NCBI RefSeq assembly: GCF_037975245.1
Contig: NC_092568.1
Location: 35,562,501 to 35,626,500 of the forward strand
Direction: 5' to 3'
Length of the DNA: 64,000 nt
Source: Apostichopus japonicus
Lineage: Eukaryota > Echinodermata > Holothuroidea > Aspidochirotida > Stichopodidae
Part shown: positions 22,060 through 35,904 of the stretch, piece by piece
Position numbering within the stretch: the first letter of the stretch is position 1
How the letters are laid out: every line of letters starts with the position of its first letter
Notes under the pieces: generated by a model
What the model was told of the DNA's origin: nothing
Seen by the model: the letters and a program-made list of their open reading frames with translations, nothing else
The model's database searches: none
Translations under genes and position numbers: made by a program

Positions 22060-24733
22060 ATGCCAGCAGGAGCTATGCCATCAAGGCCTGTGCAGGCTTT
22101 GGCCCCGTATGTCAGGCAGATCGGACCATTTCTCATACCTTGTGTAGTACTTACAGGTTACCTAATGACAAAGGCAACAATAATTGGATGTAAGTTACAC
22201 TTCTATCTCATGTATCTATTCTTTCAACCTCAAGACAAAACTTCATGATAATATTTAGCTTGTCTCACATTTCCAGAAATGTGACTTATGTTGAACTTAG
22301 TGACTTGGCATAAAACGGCTCTTTTGTCACATTAACTTCACAGCAACTCTTTGGCTTTGATTTTATTACTGTTAGATTGCTGTACAACAATTAAATTCCA
22401 TTACACTGTTCATGTCGGGCATTAACTAAACTACTGAGGATCTTTTTTATGTTCAAACAATGAGGTAACACTCCAAAGTTCTGAACATCTTGAATTTGTT
22501 CTTTGTATGTGCTTAGTAAACTATGTTAAGTGTCTGGTTATCAAAGTGTAGAGGATTGGATCAAACTCAATAAAGAATCCCTCAGTAACCTTCATTTGGT
22601 AATCAAACCCAGGAGGTTTATTAACTATGATTGGTTGTGTTTTTCAAATTGACCACAAAGCTCAAAAGGCACTTTAAGTTACCAAATCTAGTTGGAATTG
22701 CAGGAGTTTTGCCATCCAATGCCCCACTCCCTTTCCACTCCTAAACAGAGGTTGGTTTCAGAGACCCCAGGGCAGCACCCCCTGGTTTTTAAAGTCCATG
22801 ATTTGCCTCTGGTCTTTCCATAAGGGTTCAAGGATCCTACCTTCAGCAGTCAGGGGAATTTTGCTTTTTGAGATCGAGCCAACACCTCGGACCTACTGTA
22901 CGTTAGGCCCTATGGACTTTAGAAGGTCCCACGGAAATACTGTATTCTACTTTTAAGTTTCCTGTAAAGTGTGATGGTTCTGTTCTGTTGTAGGTGCATA
23001 GTCATATCAAACTACTTGATACTAAATGTAATGTGCATCAAAAGGCTGCCAGACTGACTCTTCAAAGATTGGCCATAGTTGCTGAAAGAATGTAGATTTG
23101 TCTTGTCTGTTGATGTTAACAGAGGTTATCCTTGGGTGTAGCATTCTTCTCTGAAGATGCAATATTTTCTTAATTTCAAATGCCTTTTCTTTTCTTCCAG
23201 TGAGGGAGAAACGTGCAAAACAAGCAATGGGAGGTGACTCAGGTAAGGTTTTGAAGAAAAACTGTTGCTTGCACAGTTTGGTATAAATTTGTGATACATT
23301 ATTGATACTTAAATTGTATATTTATTATTCAAGTTTTCATTGAACCAACAGCAAGCAAGTTCAATATTTTGAAACATTCGTGACTGGGTCTTCGTCCATG
23401 CGACACAATTTTCAGATTCAAATGCAATACCTGGTGGGTTTGTAAAAGTTTACAAGAAAGCTCCTTTAATGACACAATGGGATAGAGCAGCTCTGTACAA
23501 TTGATCTCTAAGTGCTGACAATTTCTAGCCGGCATTCTGAGTATTTTGGACACTAGGACTGTTATTAATCAATCTAAGAAACCATCCCAGCTGTTTTCAC
23601 TGTGACAAATCATGCAAGACTACTCTTGTAGAATTGATATGTCACATACAGTTGCTTTGCAACTGAAGTTCACTGAATCACATCATCTACCTAGACTTGT
23701 CATTACTTCGAGGTGCCTTGTTGAAACGAAACTAAGCCGTCCATTTTTGATATGCTTACATCATAGTATGCACATATGTATACATAGTATGCACATATGT
23801 ATACATAGTATACATAGTATGCACAAGGTAAGTTGCTGCTATGTTAACCATGTGGCTTGACTTACAATAAATGAAATGAATTCTGACTTGACTTAAGTTG
23901 TGCTAAAATGTAAAATGACTTTTGACTTGAGCAAAATTGACCTGTGACTTGGCTTCACAAAAAGTAAGCTTCTCTGAGCTATGGTGTAGGTTAACCAATC
24001 ATTTCTAAGTTATTAGATTGACTTGCAAATCATGGACCACTAGTTGGCTACGGAATCTCTTATACTCAAGAATAGAAACGACAGGTATCATTGACCATTA
24101 TGTGTAGTAATTATAGCACTGCCCGAGGATACCAATTGCATTCCTGGAGAGATACGTGTCAATGTGGTTTGCGGTCAAGTGGTTAAGGCAGTGGACAGGT
24201 GATCTAAGGATTACAGGTTCGAGCCCTGGCCAGATCATTGCGTTGTGTCCTTGGGCAAGGCACTTTATCTCCATTGCCTCTCTTCACCCAGGTGTATAAA
24301 TGGGAACTTGCAAGGTAACTTGTAAATATAGTTGCGTGCGCCGGTTTGTAGTTGTACCCTATGGGAAGTCCCCCGGGGGACACATGGTTGTGGTGCACTT
24401 TGGTGCCCCAGGAGAATTGCGCACACTTTGGTGTGTAGGTGTGACAAGTTACCAATGACCAACGCTTAGTTGTACATGCTATGGTACATTTAGCGCCTTT
24501 GAACAATTTCTGTTGACTTTGGCGCTATAAAATGTCTTCTGATTGATTGATTGATTGAAAGAAATGTAAACTGAAGTTGGTTGATGGCGCAATGTCATGT
24601 AAGATCGATTTGAACTGGAGGTACAGTTATCTGTATCACATAATTCCATGATATTGGTTCGGTTTGCTTCTCCTTGACTGGAAATGCTTCTTCTTAAAAA
24701 CAAAAATTGTTTCTATCTGCAGGTCATCATTGA
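22060..24733 (+). CDS. ATP5MJ: Single-span mitochondrial protein, probable ATP synthase 6.8 kDa proteolipid (subunit j)
   Basis: Three coding exons join in phase: ATG 22060-22189, 23201-23242 and 24723-24733 (TGA 24731-24733), giving 60 residues. The first coding exon begins at 22049 after TTATTTCAG. The protein has a short N-terminus with a proline, APYVRQIGPFL leading into one hydrophobic helix (FLIPCVVLTGYLMTKATIIG), a basic stretch LREKRAKQA and the C-terminus GDSGHH. The vertebrate subunit (MP68/6.8PL, 58 residues) has the same layout: a KPYY-type entry, one helix, a basic KRSKAL segment and a C-terminal GHH. That subunit sits at the membrane part of F-type ATP synthase dimers in the mitochondrial inner membrane. 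Overall identity is low, so the call rests on size, topology and the shared GHH end; another small membrane protein remains possible. Confidence 0.55.
24163..24560 (+). mobile_element. tRNA-derived SINE (family 1)
   Basis: It begins GCGGTCAAGTGGTTAAGGCA (tRNA-like A-box region), has ACAGGTTCGAGCCCTGGCC (B box), TGTCCTTGGGCAAGGCAC and TTGCCTCTCTTCACCCAG, and ends with GGCGCTATAAAATG followed by (GATT)n. The short tandem tail and the internal promoter order are SINE features. It lies in the last intron of the ATP5MJ-like gene. Confidence 0.85.
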
Positions 24734-25045
24734 TGAAGGGGCCTGGTGCTGCTTCTCTCCGTCTCTACCATTGGTGGGAGGATAGAAGTAACTCGTGTAA
24801 TCATTTTGAAGTGAACTTTGAACTTGGGAGCCGTGCATATGCAGATACAATGAGCTAGTGTCTTTTGAGATAGTAATATCCTAGTTTCTTTCCTGTTGTA
24901 ATGGACTGAAGACAAAAATAATTCATTTTGGCTCATTCACAGCCACAATATTTTTCAATTTATGATTTGCATTGTGTCATATATGATGTAACTTGTCAGT
25001 TCTTTTGTCATGGATTTGCTTCACAGTTTACAACATTAGTCAAGA

Positions 25046-25051
25046 AATAAA
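25046..25051 (+). terminator. Candidate polyadenylation signal AATAAA
   Basis: A canonical hexamer about 310 bases after the stop codon of the ATP5MJ-like gene, within the presumed 3' UTR. Confidence 0.5.
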
Positions 25052-27220
25052 GATTCTATGAATAGTTAAATTTGAGCCTCTTGTTTCTCTTTAGTTGTAT
25101 TGAAGATTCAACATGAGCACTTTCAAGTGACAGTTGCAGCTGTGTTGGGTAGTTCATGGAACTTCAAGCAAGATTTCAAGCTTTACTCGAGCTTCATTTG
25201 GCTCTGGGTTGTGACTTAACAACCTTAACAATATTCTCAGTGCTCCATGTAATATGTATGTGCAAATGAATAACGAAATAGTTCGTTTTGGACTGATATA
25301 TTGAAACTACAATTCTGGCTGTCATCATTTTAATGTGTTTTGGGTGGTTGCTACGTAACATCTCATCCATTTAAGAAACACACAAAGCTCAACAATTATT
25401 GTTTATCATTTTTTCCCAGATGAATTTGACAGGTGATATAACAGAACAGAACTGACTTTCCCTTTTTTGCAACATTGATACATTTTGGCAACATTGATAT
25501 ATTTTTGCAACATTTTGACGAAGTTTTTTAGTTCACTCAAATCCTCAATTGACAGGCCTTTATTGACAGTGCAAACATGAATAAAATTTGTCAGCTGGTG
25601 TGATGTTCTTTATTTCATATAGTTTGTAGCATCATATCAGAGCAGACGCTTTCAACTTACCATTATGTTAGGTTTTCAAACATGGACAACACCTAACCTG
25701 GGTGCAATACTTTCTAACAGTCTGCAGATGTACCCCTTGAGTTTGCCTGTTCATATGGAACCTTTGGCTAAGCCTAGACATATGAAACACTGAAGGTTAA
25801 TGCCTGCAGTAGCTTTTCTCATTCTCCAGCACTGTACCTGGCAGGAGTGAATTGCTGAAAGTGGGGATATGGGAGAGGGAAGGAGAGGCTGTGGTTTGAA
25901 AGCAGTTTTCAGTGGCAATTGTATGATTCTCTCCAGCCCCCCCCCCCCAATTAAAAATGAGAAATTGTTTTATAGCTCTATTTAAATTAACAAGTTTTTT
26001 CAAATTCATCTATGCACAATAAAATTGAGTAAGGAATGGTTTAAGGGGCTTGAACTTCCCTCGAAGGAAAAGCCACAACTAGACTCCACTTGGGTACAAT
26101 TGCAGCTCCACAGGGCATAGTGGTCTAATGAAAATGGTAAATTTCAACTTGGGGGGGGGGGGGGAGGGTGGGGAATACTAAGTGTTTGTCAGGCAGCTTG
26201 TAGAGAGCAGAGATGTAGAGGGTGGTGAAACATTTGCAGGCCTGTCCAAGAATTCCAGTTGAAATATGCCATGGCACAAACAAAAGAGTTGGTTTTCTGA
26301 ATCACGACATTTTTGAGTCTTGCTAACGCAATTGCTGTACTGGTACACTTTCAGACTTCAGTTACTAAATAGGTGAATTCTCAAAGTTGTAACACTACTA
26401 TTAATTAGCAAGTAGGAAAGGAAAAACTCAAAAGATACAAACCAGCAAAATGTTAAGCATATTTATTGATGACAGAGACCAAAATATGATTACTTTCACT
26501 TCAAGGTATTTCTGTATCTCAGGCGCTATCTAAACCATGTAAATTTAATTTTAGACAATGCGACCTCCAAATAGTACTAACTTCTAAGGCATTAAAAAAT
26601 GATCTTGATCTGTATGACATATGCTAAAACTGATAAATTTTCCTAAGTACTTTCCCGTTTTAAAAACATGATTGGATCATGGAGGCAAACATTTACCAGA
26701 TTGACAAGGCAAGATTGAAAAGCTTGAACAGTAAATTTTGGTTCATCTCGGACAGCTCTTTAAAGTTTCTATCTTTGAGTGTTACATGAACTTAGGCAAA
26801 AGGAAATGTCACTTGACGATACCAAATACAATGTAACCATAAACCAACTATTTGTCATTGTAAAAATCAATGCATTTTTTTCTAATCTGAAAATCTTTTG
26901 AAGTTCTTTGAGACTATCTAGCAATTTTTGTTTCGTGATATTATGAGAATGGATACGTTTCATGTAAAACCTTATCAAGAGGAAGGAATTATGATGAAAA
27001 AAGAAAATGAATACAAAAACTAAGTGAGAGGATGGTTAGATTTGATCAGAATAAGCAGCTACTAAAGATAATGAACTATGACAAGAAATGAAGGCAAACT
27101 TGAATGAATAACAAAATTAGTATTTAATTACTTATAATTATTTTATTAAACGCTTTTATCATATGTTCAAATTTCTTGATTAATTAGCAATATTTGAAAA
27201 TTGAAATTTATATATATTTG

Positions 27221-27318
<98 letters not shown>

Positions 27319-28989
27319 ATATTAACATATGTATATATATATATTTGTTTCCTGGAAGACAGCTGTGAAAGTACTTTGATATTTATATTGACTGACTTGT
27401 TCAATCTGATTTGCTCAATCTTGATTGATTCTTTCAATCTGACTGACTTTCAATCTGTTTGATTTGCTGAATCCTGATTGACTTGTTCGATCTGGCCGAC
27501 TTCTGATGAAACCATACTTATTGACAGGACTTTTATAGTTAGAAATAGCTGGTTCTTTATACAAGAAAAATTTGTTTGTTAATATCAAACTCAAATGTTT
27601 ATAAATTGTGCATTCTTCCGTAACTCCAAACAGTCTGTTTACTAAGACACTGGTAGGATTCAAAATCATTCGATAAATTGAGGCATTCATAAAATGGTCA
27701 AGAAAATGAAAACATTGACAAATGAATAGCTAAACTTGGAGGGCATTGTGGACCTTGTCTTTCTGTAACATTTCATGTCTAAACTGATATGATTGAACCA
27801 TTTTAACATTTAAATCTTGTAGCCTTTTCATGGAGTTACCTTTCAGAATCAATATTTTCCTGAAAAGAGGCTGGGGAGCCCTCAATTTAGACCCCTCCCA
27901 CAGGTTGTTACAACCTGTCCTCCTTTCTCCAGATGAAATATGGTAACCTTATTGCAATCAAAGTTATTACACAAAGCGATGTCTTGGATATAGATAACAT
28001 TATATTACTCCCCTTCCCCCCACCCCCCCCCCCCCCCCCTGCACCAAAGAATGGAATTTTGGTTTGCTGATTAGCAGAGCTTGAACATGGTATAAAATTT
28101 AGACAACAATAATAGTTTATGCGTCCATTAGTGTTCGATACCCTTTGATAAACATGCATCCGTGTTGCAACCTATATACATATTGATGGGTTCTAGGCAA
28201 GAAAGTTTCAAAACTAAAATGCTAAGTCTTCCAAACTGATGCACAAATCGCAGCTGAAATATTGCAAGCATATAGTTTTGCAGTAGGTGGGATTTTCAGT
28301 TTACACATTATACATCCATTAGAATACAGCACCCTTTGGTAACCATGCATCCGAGTTGCAACCTACATACATATGATAGGTTCTAGGCAAGCATATAGTT
28401 TTGCAGTACGTGGAATTTTACACATTGTAAAATCTGATGGCAAAGAAAAAAAGAATAAAAAAAAAGAGAAAACTATGCCCGAACAATGGTTTCGAAAAAC
28501 CTGATATGAACACAGGAGGTAGTTTCCGTTTTTAATTTGGTACAATAGCTGTTGTAAAATCTTATGCAAAATCATTTCTATTCTCAGGAATGGGGTGGGA
28601 CCTTGGATAGTATCTTTGACTGGAATAACCAACGGACCAAGGTTTCCGTAGAATCAAATACTCTTCGCTTGGGTAATATCTAATATATTCTGTTTTTCCC
28701 AACAATCTTTTTGATGATTATGATTATTGCATATTACCTTATTTTGCAACTGAGCCATATTATTAATGTAACAAAAAGGTTAACAAAGAAAAAAAAAATT
28801 TTTTTTTGGTTCTTTCAAGTTGAAATGGGGTAACCAATCGTATATTGAATAAAACAAAATGGTTTACTTCTATTTGCTGTTTCACATCCCTATGCAAATG
28901 GAAAGTAAAGTTGCTTACAAAAATTTCCCCTAAAAATGAGAGTTTTTCACACGTTTCTAATTCTTGCGATAGGTCGTCGCCCTTTCAGG
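25052..28989. other. Gene-free interval
   Basis: No exon recognised. It contains an oligo-C run near 25938, oligo-G near 26151, a large TA microsatellite (27207-27346), a GATT/CAATC-rich stretch at 27375-27500 and a diverged duplication at about 28120-28200 versus 28310-28390, which share TGCATCCG and GTTGCAACCTA. Confidence 0.6.
27207..27346. repeat. (TA)n microsatellite with TATG variants
   Basis: A TA tract with several GTATAT interruptions. Confidence 0.95.
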
Positions 28990-31900
28990 TCACTCAACCT
29001 TCTTCTCCAAGCCAACTAACTCAGCACTGACTTCCCAGAGCTTCCTAGCTATTGCTTCATCTTCTGCTTTGGGTAAGGGTTTCTTGACTTTACAATCGCT
29101 GTTGAAGAGAGAAGAAAACATGCATTGAACGGAACTCTTTACTTTGAAACCTAATCCAATAACATTTGACATGACAGTTGTTATTTCATTCGGTTTAAGT
29201 TATTTTGTTTTATCATAATGTACATATACAGACATGTGTATATCAAATAATATGTAGGGATATATACATACATACATTGAACGAAGTGATCTAAGAAAAC
29301 ACCAAGTTTGCAGTTTAGTCCAGTTGGTCACTGTAAAACACAGTATAACCAAATGACATGTAAACACAACAAACAAAACAGATACAAATACAACCAGACA
29401 GTATTGCTAAAAGTAGAAAATACGTGGCCTTGACTGACAAAAGAATTTAAATTATCTACTGGATGATGAAACAGTGCAACAATTTTTTAAAATCCTGTGG
29501 AATTCCAGAGAGAACACAGTCTAAATTTTGGCTGTATTCTTTCATTTATATTTTGACGTCAGTAGCAGAACAAAAACCTATCACAGTGGATACTGTTGAT
29601 AGATTCAGTAAAGGGCAACACGAGAGAGATGATGAGAAAGGTGCAATGGGGTGGGGAGGGGGGGGTGTGGGGATTCCAAAACTCTACAAACTTTAGTTTT
29701 TATCCCTGATAGATTGCTAGACTCAACAGAGCTCCTATCTGCCTTCTCTGTCAGATTCATACTTCCTTTCAGTCCTATCCCATAATTCAATGAGCAGAAT
29801 CTGCCTACTTCCTGTCCCCCCTCCATCTTCCATCCACCAAACAGATGTAGCACTCTACATCCCTTGACTGTTGCCCATACATTCTCTCCGGAACCCAACT
29901 GAACGACCACACTGTGCAGGATCTCAATACATTCAAGTATTAAGGTAAGTGTCAAACAATATGCAGTATGAAATCAAAGAGCCATCACCGCACTCACCTG
30001 TAGTACAGACCAGTCTCCTGGCCAGCTTTCTCGTCCACGGCGCAGTGAATGGTGGTCTGGGCGCCCTCTACCGCCGATTTGAACATCAACCTCCTCAAGA
30101 AGGGACCCAGTATGGCCAGTGGTATACCCAGCCAAGGCCACGAGGTAGTGACGTGTCTCTGCAGCTCTGTATCGACTCCACCGGGATGCAAAGAATAGGT
30201 AGTCACCGATGTTCCTATTAAAAAGATAAATAATTTTTCGTTTTTTCCCCTTCAAACCTTTGGTAAAGAAAATACTGTTTGGATAAATATAACAGTACCT
30301 TGCTATTACACAATATATTATTAATGTAAAAACAAGAAGCCTAATATCTTGTACTCTTTCCTTTGTTCAAGAGATGGATTCATCGCCAAACAACTACAAT
30401 AATAATAATGTGAAATGTCTTGTCAACTCTTTGCCGTCTATTCAATTAATGAATATATATTTTGAATAGACTGTCCTAAACGACAGAATCTCAGAGCCAG
30501 GTCGAGTGGAGGGTACAATTGCTTCATCAGACCCACATTTAGAAGTCTTCTTTTTTCATCAAGCATGAAGTGAAGAAAAAGAAAGAAGTATTACTCTCCC
30601 CCCCCCCATTTTTCCTCAGGCCCCCTGATTTACCCTGGTCCCCAGACTGTAGCCCCTCTCATTCCATCTTGTCAGACCTGCTTAGGCACCAAGAGAGATT
30701 AAACCCTTCTTACAAACATAATAAACAATTCACAATGCATACAAATTGTGCAATCGGCACTCTTAATAGTACTGTTCTACAAATTTTCAAATATCTATTA
30801 AAGTCATATAACTAATTCCCTCAAAGGTCAGAAGTATTGGGCCCACATATAATCATGTTAAAAATCACTAGAGAATTTCAAAACTTCTTTCTGGGAATAG
30901 TGGACTCTTCAAATTACTAATGGGTACTACAGATATTGAGGAGTTCTAAATCAGACTGCTAAATCATATTGGAAAAAAAGGCTTTGGGGGTGCAATTAAA
31001 ACAAGTTTTGGGGGTTTGAACATGAGAGATCAAAATTACTTCATTTTCTAGCTAATAGCCCAAATACTGACAACTTTAAAGAGCTCTACGCATGATGATG
31101 GTAAGGCAAGAGTACCGTTTCATGTGAATGTCATCATGGAATTGTTTAAAACACGTACCTTCCAGACGTCTGGCTAGTTCTTTGGTAAAGAGTACATTAG
31201 CTAGTTTACTCTGACAGTAGGACTTGATGGGTGTGTAGTCTTTCTCAAGCATCAAGTCATCAAAGTGTATGTCACCGTTCTCGTGTGCCAACGATGAAAG
31301 ATTGACGATTCTGGCCGGGGATGACTTCTTTATGAGATCCAGCAGAAGGTTGGTGAAGAGAAAATGGCCCAAATGATTGGTCCCAAACTGCAACTCAAAA
31401 CCATCTTTGGTCGTCCATCTCGGACATGTCATCACCCCTGGAAGAGGAGAGTGTAAGCAACGACGCTCAGACCGATGAAAACTTAATTAGCATGCCTGGT
31501 TGCGATGACCCTAAGCTACAGGTTAATTGCACGGTCTACGACCTTAACATCGTTAGTTGGAAGATTTCAGACAGAAACATAGCACTGGGCAACAAAACGG
31601 CATTTATGAATACATCATTTAAATTTGGAGAAACAAAACCTGGTTACAAGAAGGCAACATGAGATGTCATTTTTTTGGCAGTAATTTATTTGGTAAAGAG
31701 CAATGCTGTCAAGTTAAGCAGTAACACAATAGAGTTCTGCAAAATAAATCAAAGGATTATTTCTGTGAAAATTTGTGTTTTCAAAACAAAAGTTGCTCAG
31801 AATGTATAAATCATCATATCTTTTGTCACAATGTGAAAATAAGTCATTTAACAATTTCTGCATAACATTCTGTATCAACTTCTTATCAATCTGGATGTTA

Positions 31901-34223
31901 AGGGCCAAGGTTTTAGCCAAATCAATGCTGAAAACTTTGCAAATGATGTCTTTATATAAGGATCATGATTGAGAGGCTCTACTTATCCAAAAGAAAATTA
32001 CAGAACTTTTGACTATATAAGGATTTGTATTGTGCCTTTAGATTCCTCTTGTTTTCACTATGGTACTCAAATAATTCCCTGGAATTGTAAAAATTGTTGT
32101 ACTGTATACTGATATTTATTTGTATTAAATATTTCAATAAATTTCAATCCATAAAAATTTCAATTAAATTAGTAATATTTGACAAGATTAAAAAATACTC
32201 TACCAGCATTGTTAATGAGGATGTCCAGTCTCGTCAGCTCCTTATTAATCTTCTCGGCACACTGACGAATCGACTCAAGGGATGCCAAGTCCAATTCCAT
32301 GACAGATACATTTCTATTTCCTGAGAACTCAATGATTTCAGCCTGGGCTGCTTCAGCTTTCTGTACGCTCCGACAAGCAATTATGATCTTGGCACCTGGC
32401 AAATGAAACATTTGATGATGCCATTAGAATTAGGAAGCATTCTACAGCATCTACTGTATTTCACATGGATCAAAGAAGAAGGATTGATGCACATATGTGT
32501 AAATCTTCACATGTCATTGGGGAATAAGGAGGTTCACCAGTTCTAACACTAATAATCATAGTCACTATATATAGTCCCAGTCAGTAAAACTAGCTGTTGC
32601 AATTGATCATGAGCTCTATATGCCATATGAGAAGTCTCTGGGTCCCCCATATTATTCTTCCCCTCCCCCTCCATTCCCTTGCAGGGAGTGGGGGGGGGGA
32701 TACTGTATGCCTCGTCAGCCTTTTGCAGTCTGCACTGGTAGGCCTTGTTGATTTTTGTTAGGTTGGCAGAGATCTTGGCTACAGTGCTGATAGCATCTGT
32801 CAGCCCTCTGTTCAAACAGCATCTGAGTAACTCACCTCTCTTTGCCAGGTCAATGGCTGTCTCCTTACCAATACCAGTGTTAGCTCCAGTTATCAGCACA
32901 GTTTTGCCATCAAGACGAGCTTTACTGTAGCACCATCCTCCAGCTACCCACCGTCTGAACAGAAAGAGGCTAATTCCTTCAAGATACCAAAAATGAACAT
33001 GAAAAAGTTATCATGCTACAAACACGAAAGGCCATGAAAGAGAAGTTAATACAAAAATTTCTGAGATTAGGCTCGGCAAATTCTAACTTCTATCTTGATA
33101 TAGGCCTATTTCAATATTGACTGAACTTGAACAGCTTACTATGTACAGTGAGTTACACATCATCATGAAATAAAAGTAGTTGGAATATCTGTCTCTCGAC
33201 AACTGTCGCAAAACCTATACCCCTAGTCCCCTACTGTCCATTTGGACTTCTTAGTCTTAGAGTCTGACTACAACACTCAGTAGCTTATTTCTGCAGCTAC
33301 TACTAGTGTACTCCTACCAGTACTAGTACTACTTATGCGAGCGCTAGTTGTGGGATCTTATGATCGCTGAATTACTTGCTTTAAGATATGGTATAAACCA
33401 TAACTTTATATGAAACACCTAATTTGAAATTAATGAGTCAATCAACTCATCGGTTTGCAAAAATGGTTTCTATTTCATCGTTAAGTCTGATTAATAGATT
33501 CTACACAAATACAAAACACCCTAATAATAGTGAAATATACCGACCGGCGACGAATTGGACATGATCCATGAATTCTAACATATTTTGTTAGGCCCTAGTT
33601 ATTACTATAGTCAGTATTGCGAAGCTCGGAACACTGCGAAGTTCGGACACCCCTAAGAAATACTGTACACGATTTAACCATGAAAACCTACAGCAAGAGC
33701 CAATTTCACGAAAAACTACGAAGCTAGTTATTTTCTCTCCAAAAGGACCCGTGTGCAAGCAAGTACTTACATATTTTGTCAATGAAAAGAAGTTATAGTT
33801 TTGGGGTGTTTTAAGGCTTAGGTGTCCGACCTTCGCACTGTGCATGATACTACTAGTACTAGGTCTAGCCTAGTACTAGTAGTAGTAACAGTTACAAGTT
33901 ATACTGATGAATAGATAAAACATTCGTGATAAAAAGCATCAAATAAGCTCTATTTCAGGCTAACCACCGAAATATTCCAATGACTAGGCCTAGTATGAGT
34001 TGCGGCAATGTTTTCGCGATGTGTAGTTTCAATTGGCGAAATCAGTACTACTATTGTAGCCTAGGGTTACTTTGACTTTGTACTCTTACTCAGTCTTACC
34101 CTTACTACCTTAGCCTAACTGCCCTAAGCTACACATACATCTTAGTCCTTTACCTGTCCCAACCAAAGCGGAGATAAGCACGGGGTGCTTTTTCACGTAT
34201 TCCAAGAATAAGTCAAAATCCAT
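28990..34223 (-). CDS. Retinol dehydrogenase-like short-chain dehydrogenase (RDH11/12/13 group), complete
   Basis: Six exons: 34223-34154, 32943-32836, 32395-32204, 31437-31159, 30214-29998 and 29098-28990 (TGA 28992-28990). They total 975 nt, 324 residues, the usual size. The N-terminus [16 protein letters not shown] and the following short hydrophobic stretch suggest a membrane anchor. Then come AGGWC, the cofactor motif [10 protein letters not shown] (TGxxxGxG), IACRS (a basic residue suited to NADPH), INNAG, the catalytic serine in IVNLSSLAH, the catalytic YCQSK (YxxxK), [12 protein letters not shown] and the C-terminal [13 protein letters not shown]. Members reduce retinaldehyde and other aldehydes in the ER or mitochondria using NADP(H); which paralogue this is cannot be settled by eye. 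Exon 2 must use the TAG acceptor at 32944-32946: the nearer CAG at 32955 would put a stop in frame. Confidence 0.92.
33632..33840. mobile_element. Short element with terminal inverted repeats (possible MITE)
   Basis: The left end CACTGCGAAGTTCGGACACC is matched, inverted, by the right end (CAGTGCGAAGGTCGGACACC on the other strand), about 20 of 22 positions. About 209 bp in total and without coding capacity. No clear target duplication was found. It lies in intron 1 of the RDH-like gene. Confidence 0.55.
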
Positions 34224-35904
34224 TCTGAATTGGTAAACTTTACCCTGAACTTGAGAACAGAAATTGTGGATGAATTCGACTTAGCGCTAACTCACTTGCC
34301 AATGTCAGTGTAGCTCGTTCGTGTATACCAAGCACAGACCTATGTAATCAAGTAACAGACTAGGGTCTACTACATGTGTTCAGTTTCACAACAGACTGTA
34401 CAGTGTTCAGACTGTACACTGTATCAGTTTTTGTCGCGTCATTCCCAGGCCGACTGACCTAGAAAATTAGTTTGTTTATCCAAGAAGGCTACGTGTTTAC
34501 ATACTGATGCCTGACTTATTCCCCCCCCCCCCCACTTATGCAGTCTAGAATTCAAAAATAAGTAAAAGTCCTTGTGAAATAGCTACATCAAAGGAAAACC
34601 AAACCCAACCATCATAATTAGGGTACGTAATAGAGAAATCTTTTATGACCAATGCAACGACATTGTGGCGGAGGTTCTAGTCTATGCTTATCTAGCTGTG
34701 AGGGCTTTCCTGCCGCCGAGCGAGACGTAGCGAAAATAGGAAAAAACATACACGTTGTCTTGCCTGCATTAAGTACATAGGGTATCATGAGCGGTTTTCG
34801 ACCACTTAGATATTTTAATGCTAATTGTAAAAAGGAGAGAAAGTAACGTATTTTACAGTGCAATTATGGTGTGCGCTATCCCGTCTGGTATCTTATCCCT
34901 ATAAGATAGTTTTGATTGAAGATCGCTTACACACTTACATTTGTGATTTCTTAGTGGCAATCGGGATGGGGTCTTAGGCATAGTATGCGAACTTCGACCT
35001 CATAGATAAGCAAACTTCGACCAAAAGATATGCTTATTTCGACACGAAAGATGAATATTTTGCTCCACGTTTTCGTTATTTGGAGAATCCACTGGCTAAA
35101 TTCGACATGTCCATTGTTATTCCGACATGTTGAATTCGGCGATATTCGACATGCTTTATCAAATATCTTTGAGCAGTGCGATGAATGCAGTCACCACGCG
35201 AGGCTAATTATCCCCGTATACGTTAATTTGTCACGCGTGTGATTTCTATATCCGGTTTTATTTATTAATTCCGTATTCTGTAGTTGTTAAATCTGTTTAC
35301 TTATGATAATTCCGACAGTGGTCGTAAATTCGACATGTTTGTATTGGGTATAATAGACATGGTCTTAAAATCATTCTCTCCCATTTAAGAGTTTCTCTAA
35401 TAGGCGATAATCGAACACACATTAGCCAAATACTCCCGAACATCTTATATTTGGATACATATTTGATAAATGACCATATTACAAGACTAATATGGAATAA
35501 AGCCACCTTTCGACCTGTCGGATATCTGAGTTCGGCATGAAAACATTTTGCTAATTGCATCCAATGGAACAATTGGAAAGTTACATTATCATTGTTAGCA
35601 TCAAGTTTCGTTTTCGCTTTAGGTATCAGCTATGGAATTAAAACAATAACTAATTAGACATTTCTGTGTTATATCATTCGTTATGATGTTTGTGTGCAGG
35701 AACACGAACTTGTGCAAATCATAACTGTCAGTGTCTGTGTGATTATCATAAATGGGCAACTGTAATATCATATATCTGAATACATAACTGTCATCTACAC
35801 GTCTCGTTCTTTTGTATATTGAACACAGTTCAAACAGTAATAAATTTCACAAATTAAATTGAGGAATCAGTTTGTAGCTTATATTAGCTAGCATTTGATT
35901 TAGA
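34224..35904. other. Gene-free interval upstream of the RDH-like gene
   Basis: It should include the RDH promoter (minus strand). It also contains an oligo-C run at about 34521 and several scattered TTCGACATG or TTCGACC motifs (35099-35340) resembling a decayed repeat. A Cys-rich frame near 35700 was considered and rejected. Confidence 0.5.

Noticed and set aside
24163-24240. A tRNA gene
   Set aside because: A- and B-box-like parts exist but no paired acceptor stem, and the body continues as a SINE.
35698-35765. A cysteine-rich (EGF-like) ectodomain exon for the pseudokinase
   Set aside because: The frame is short, its donor would be in phase 0 while the next exon needs phase 1, and the resemblance is slight.
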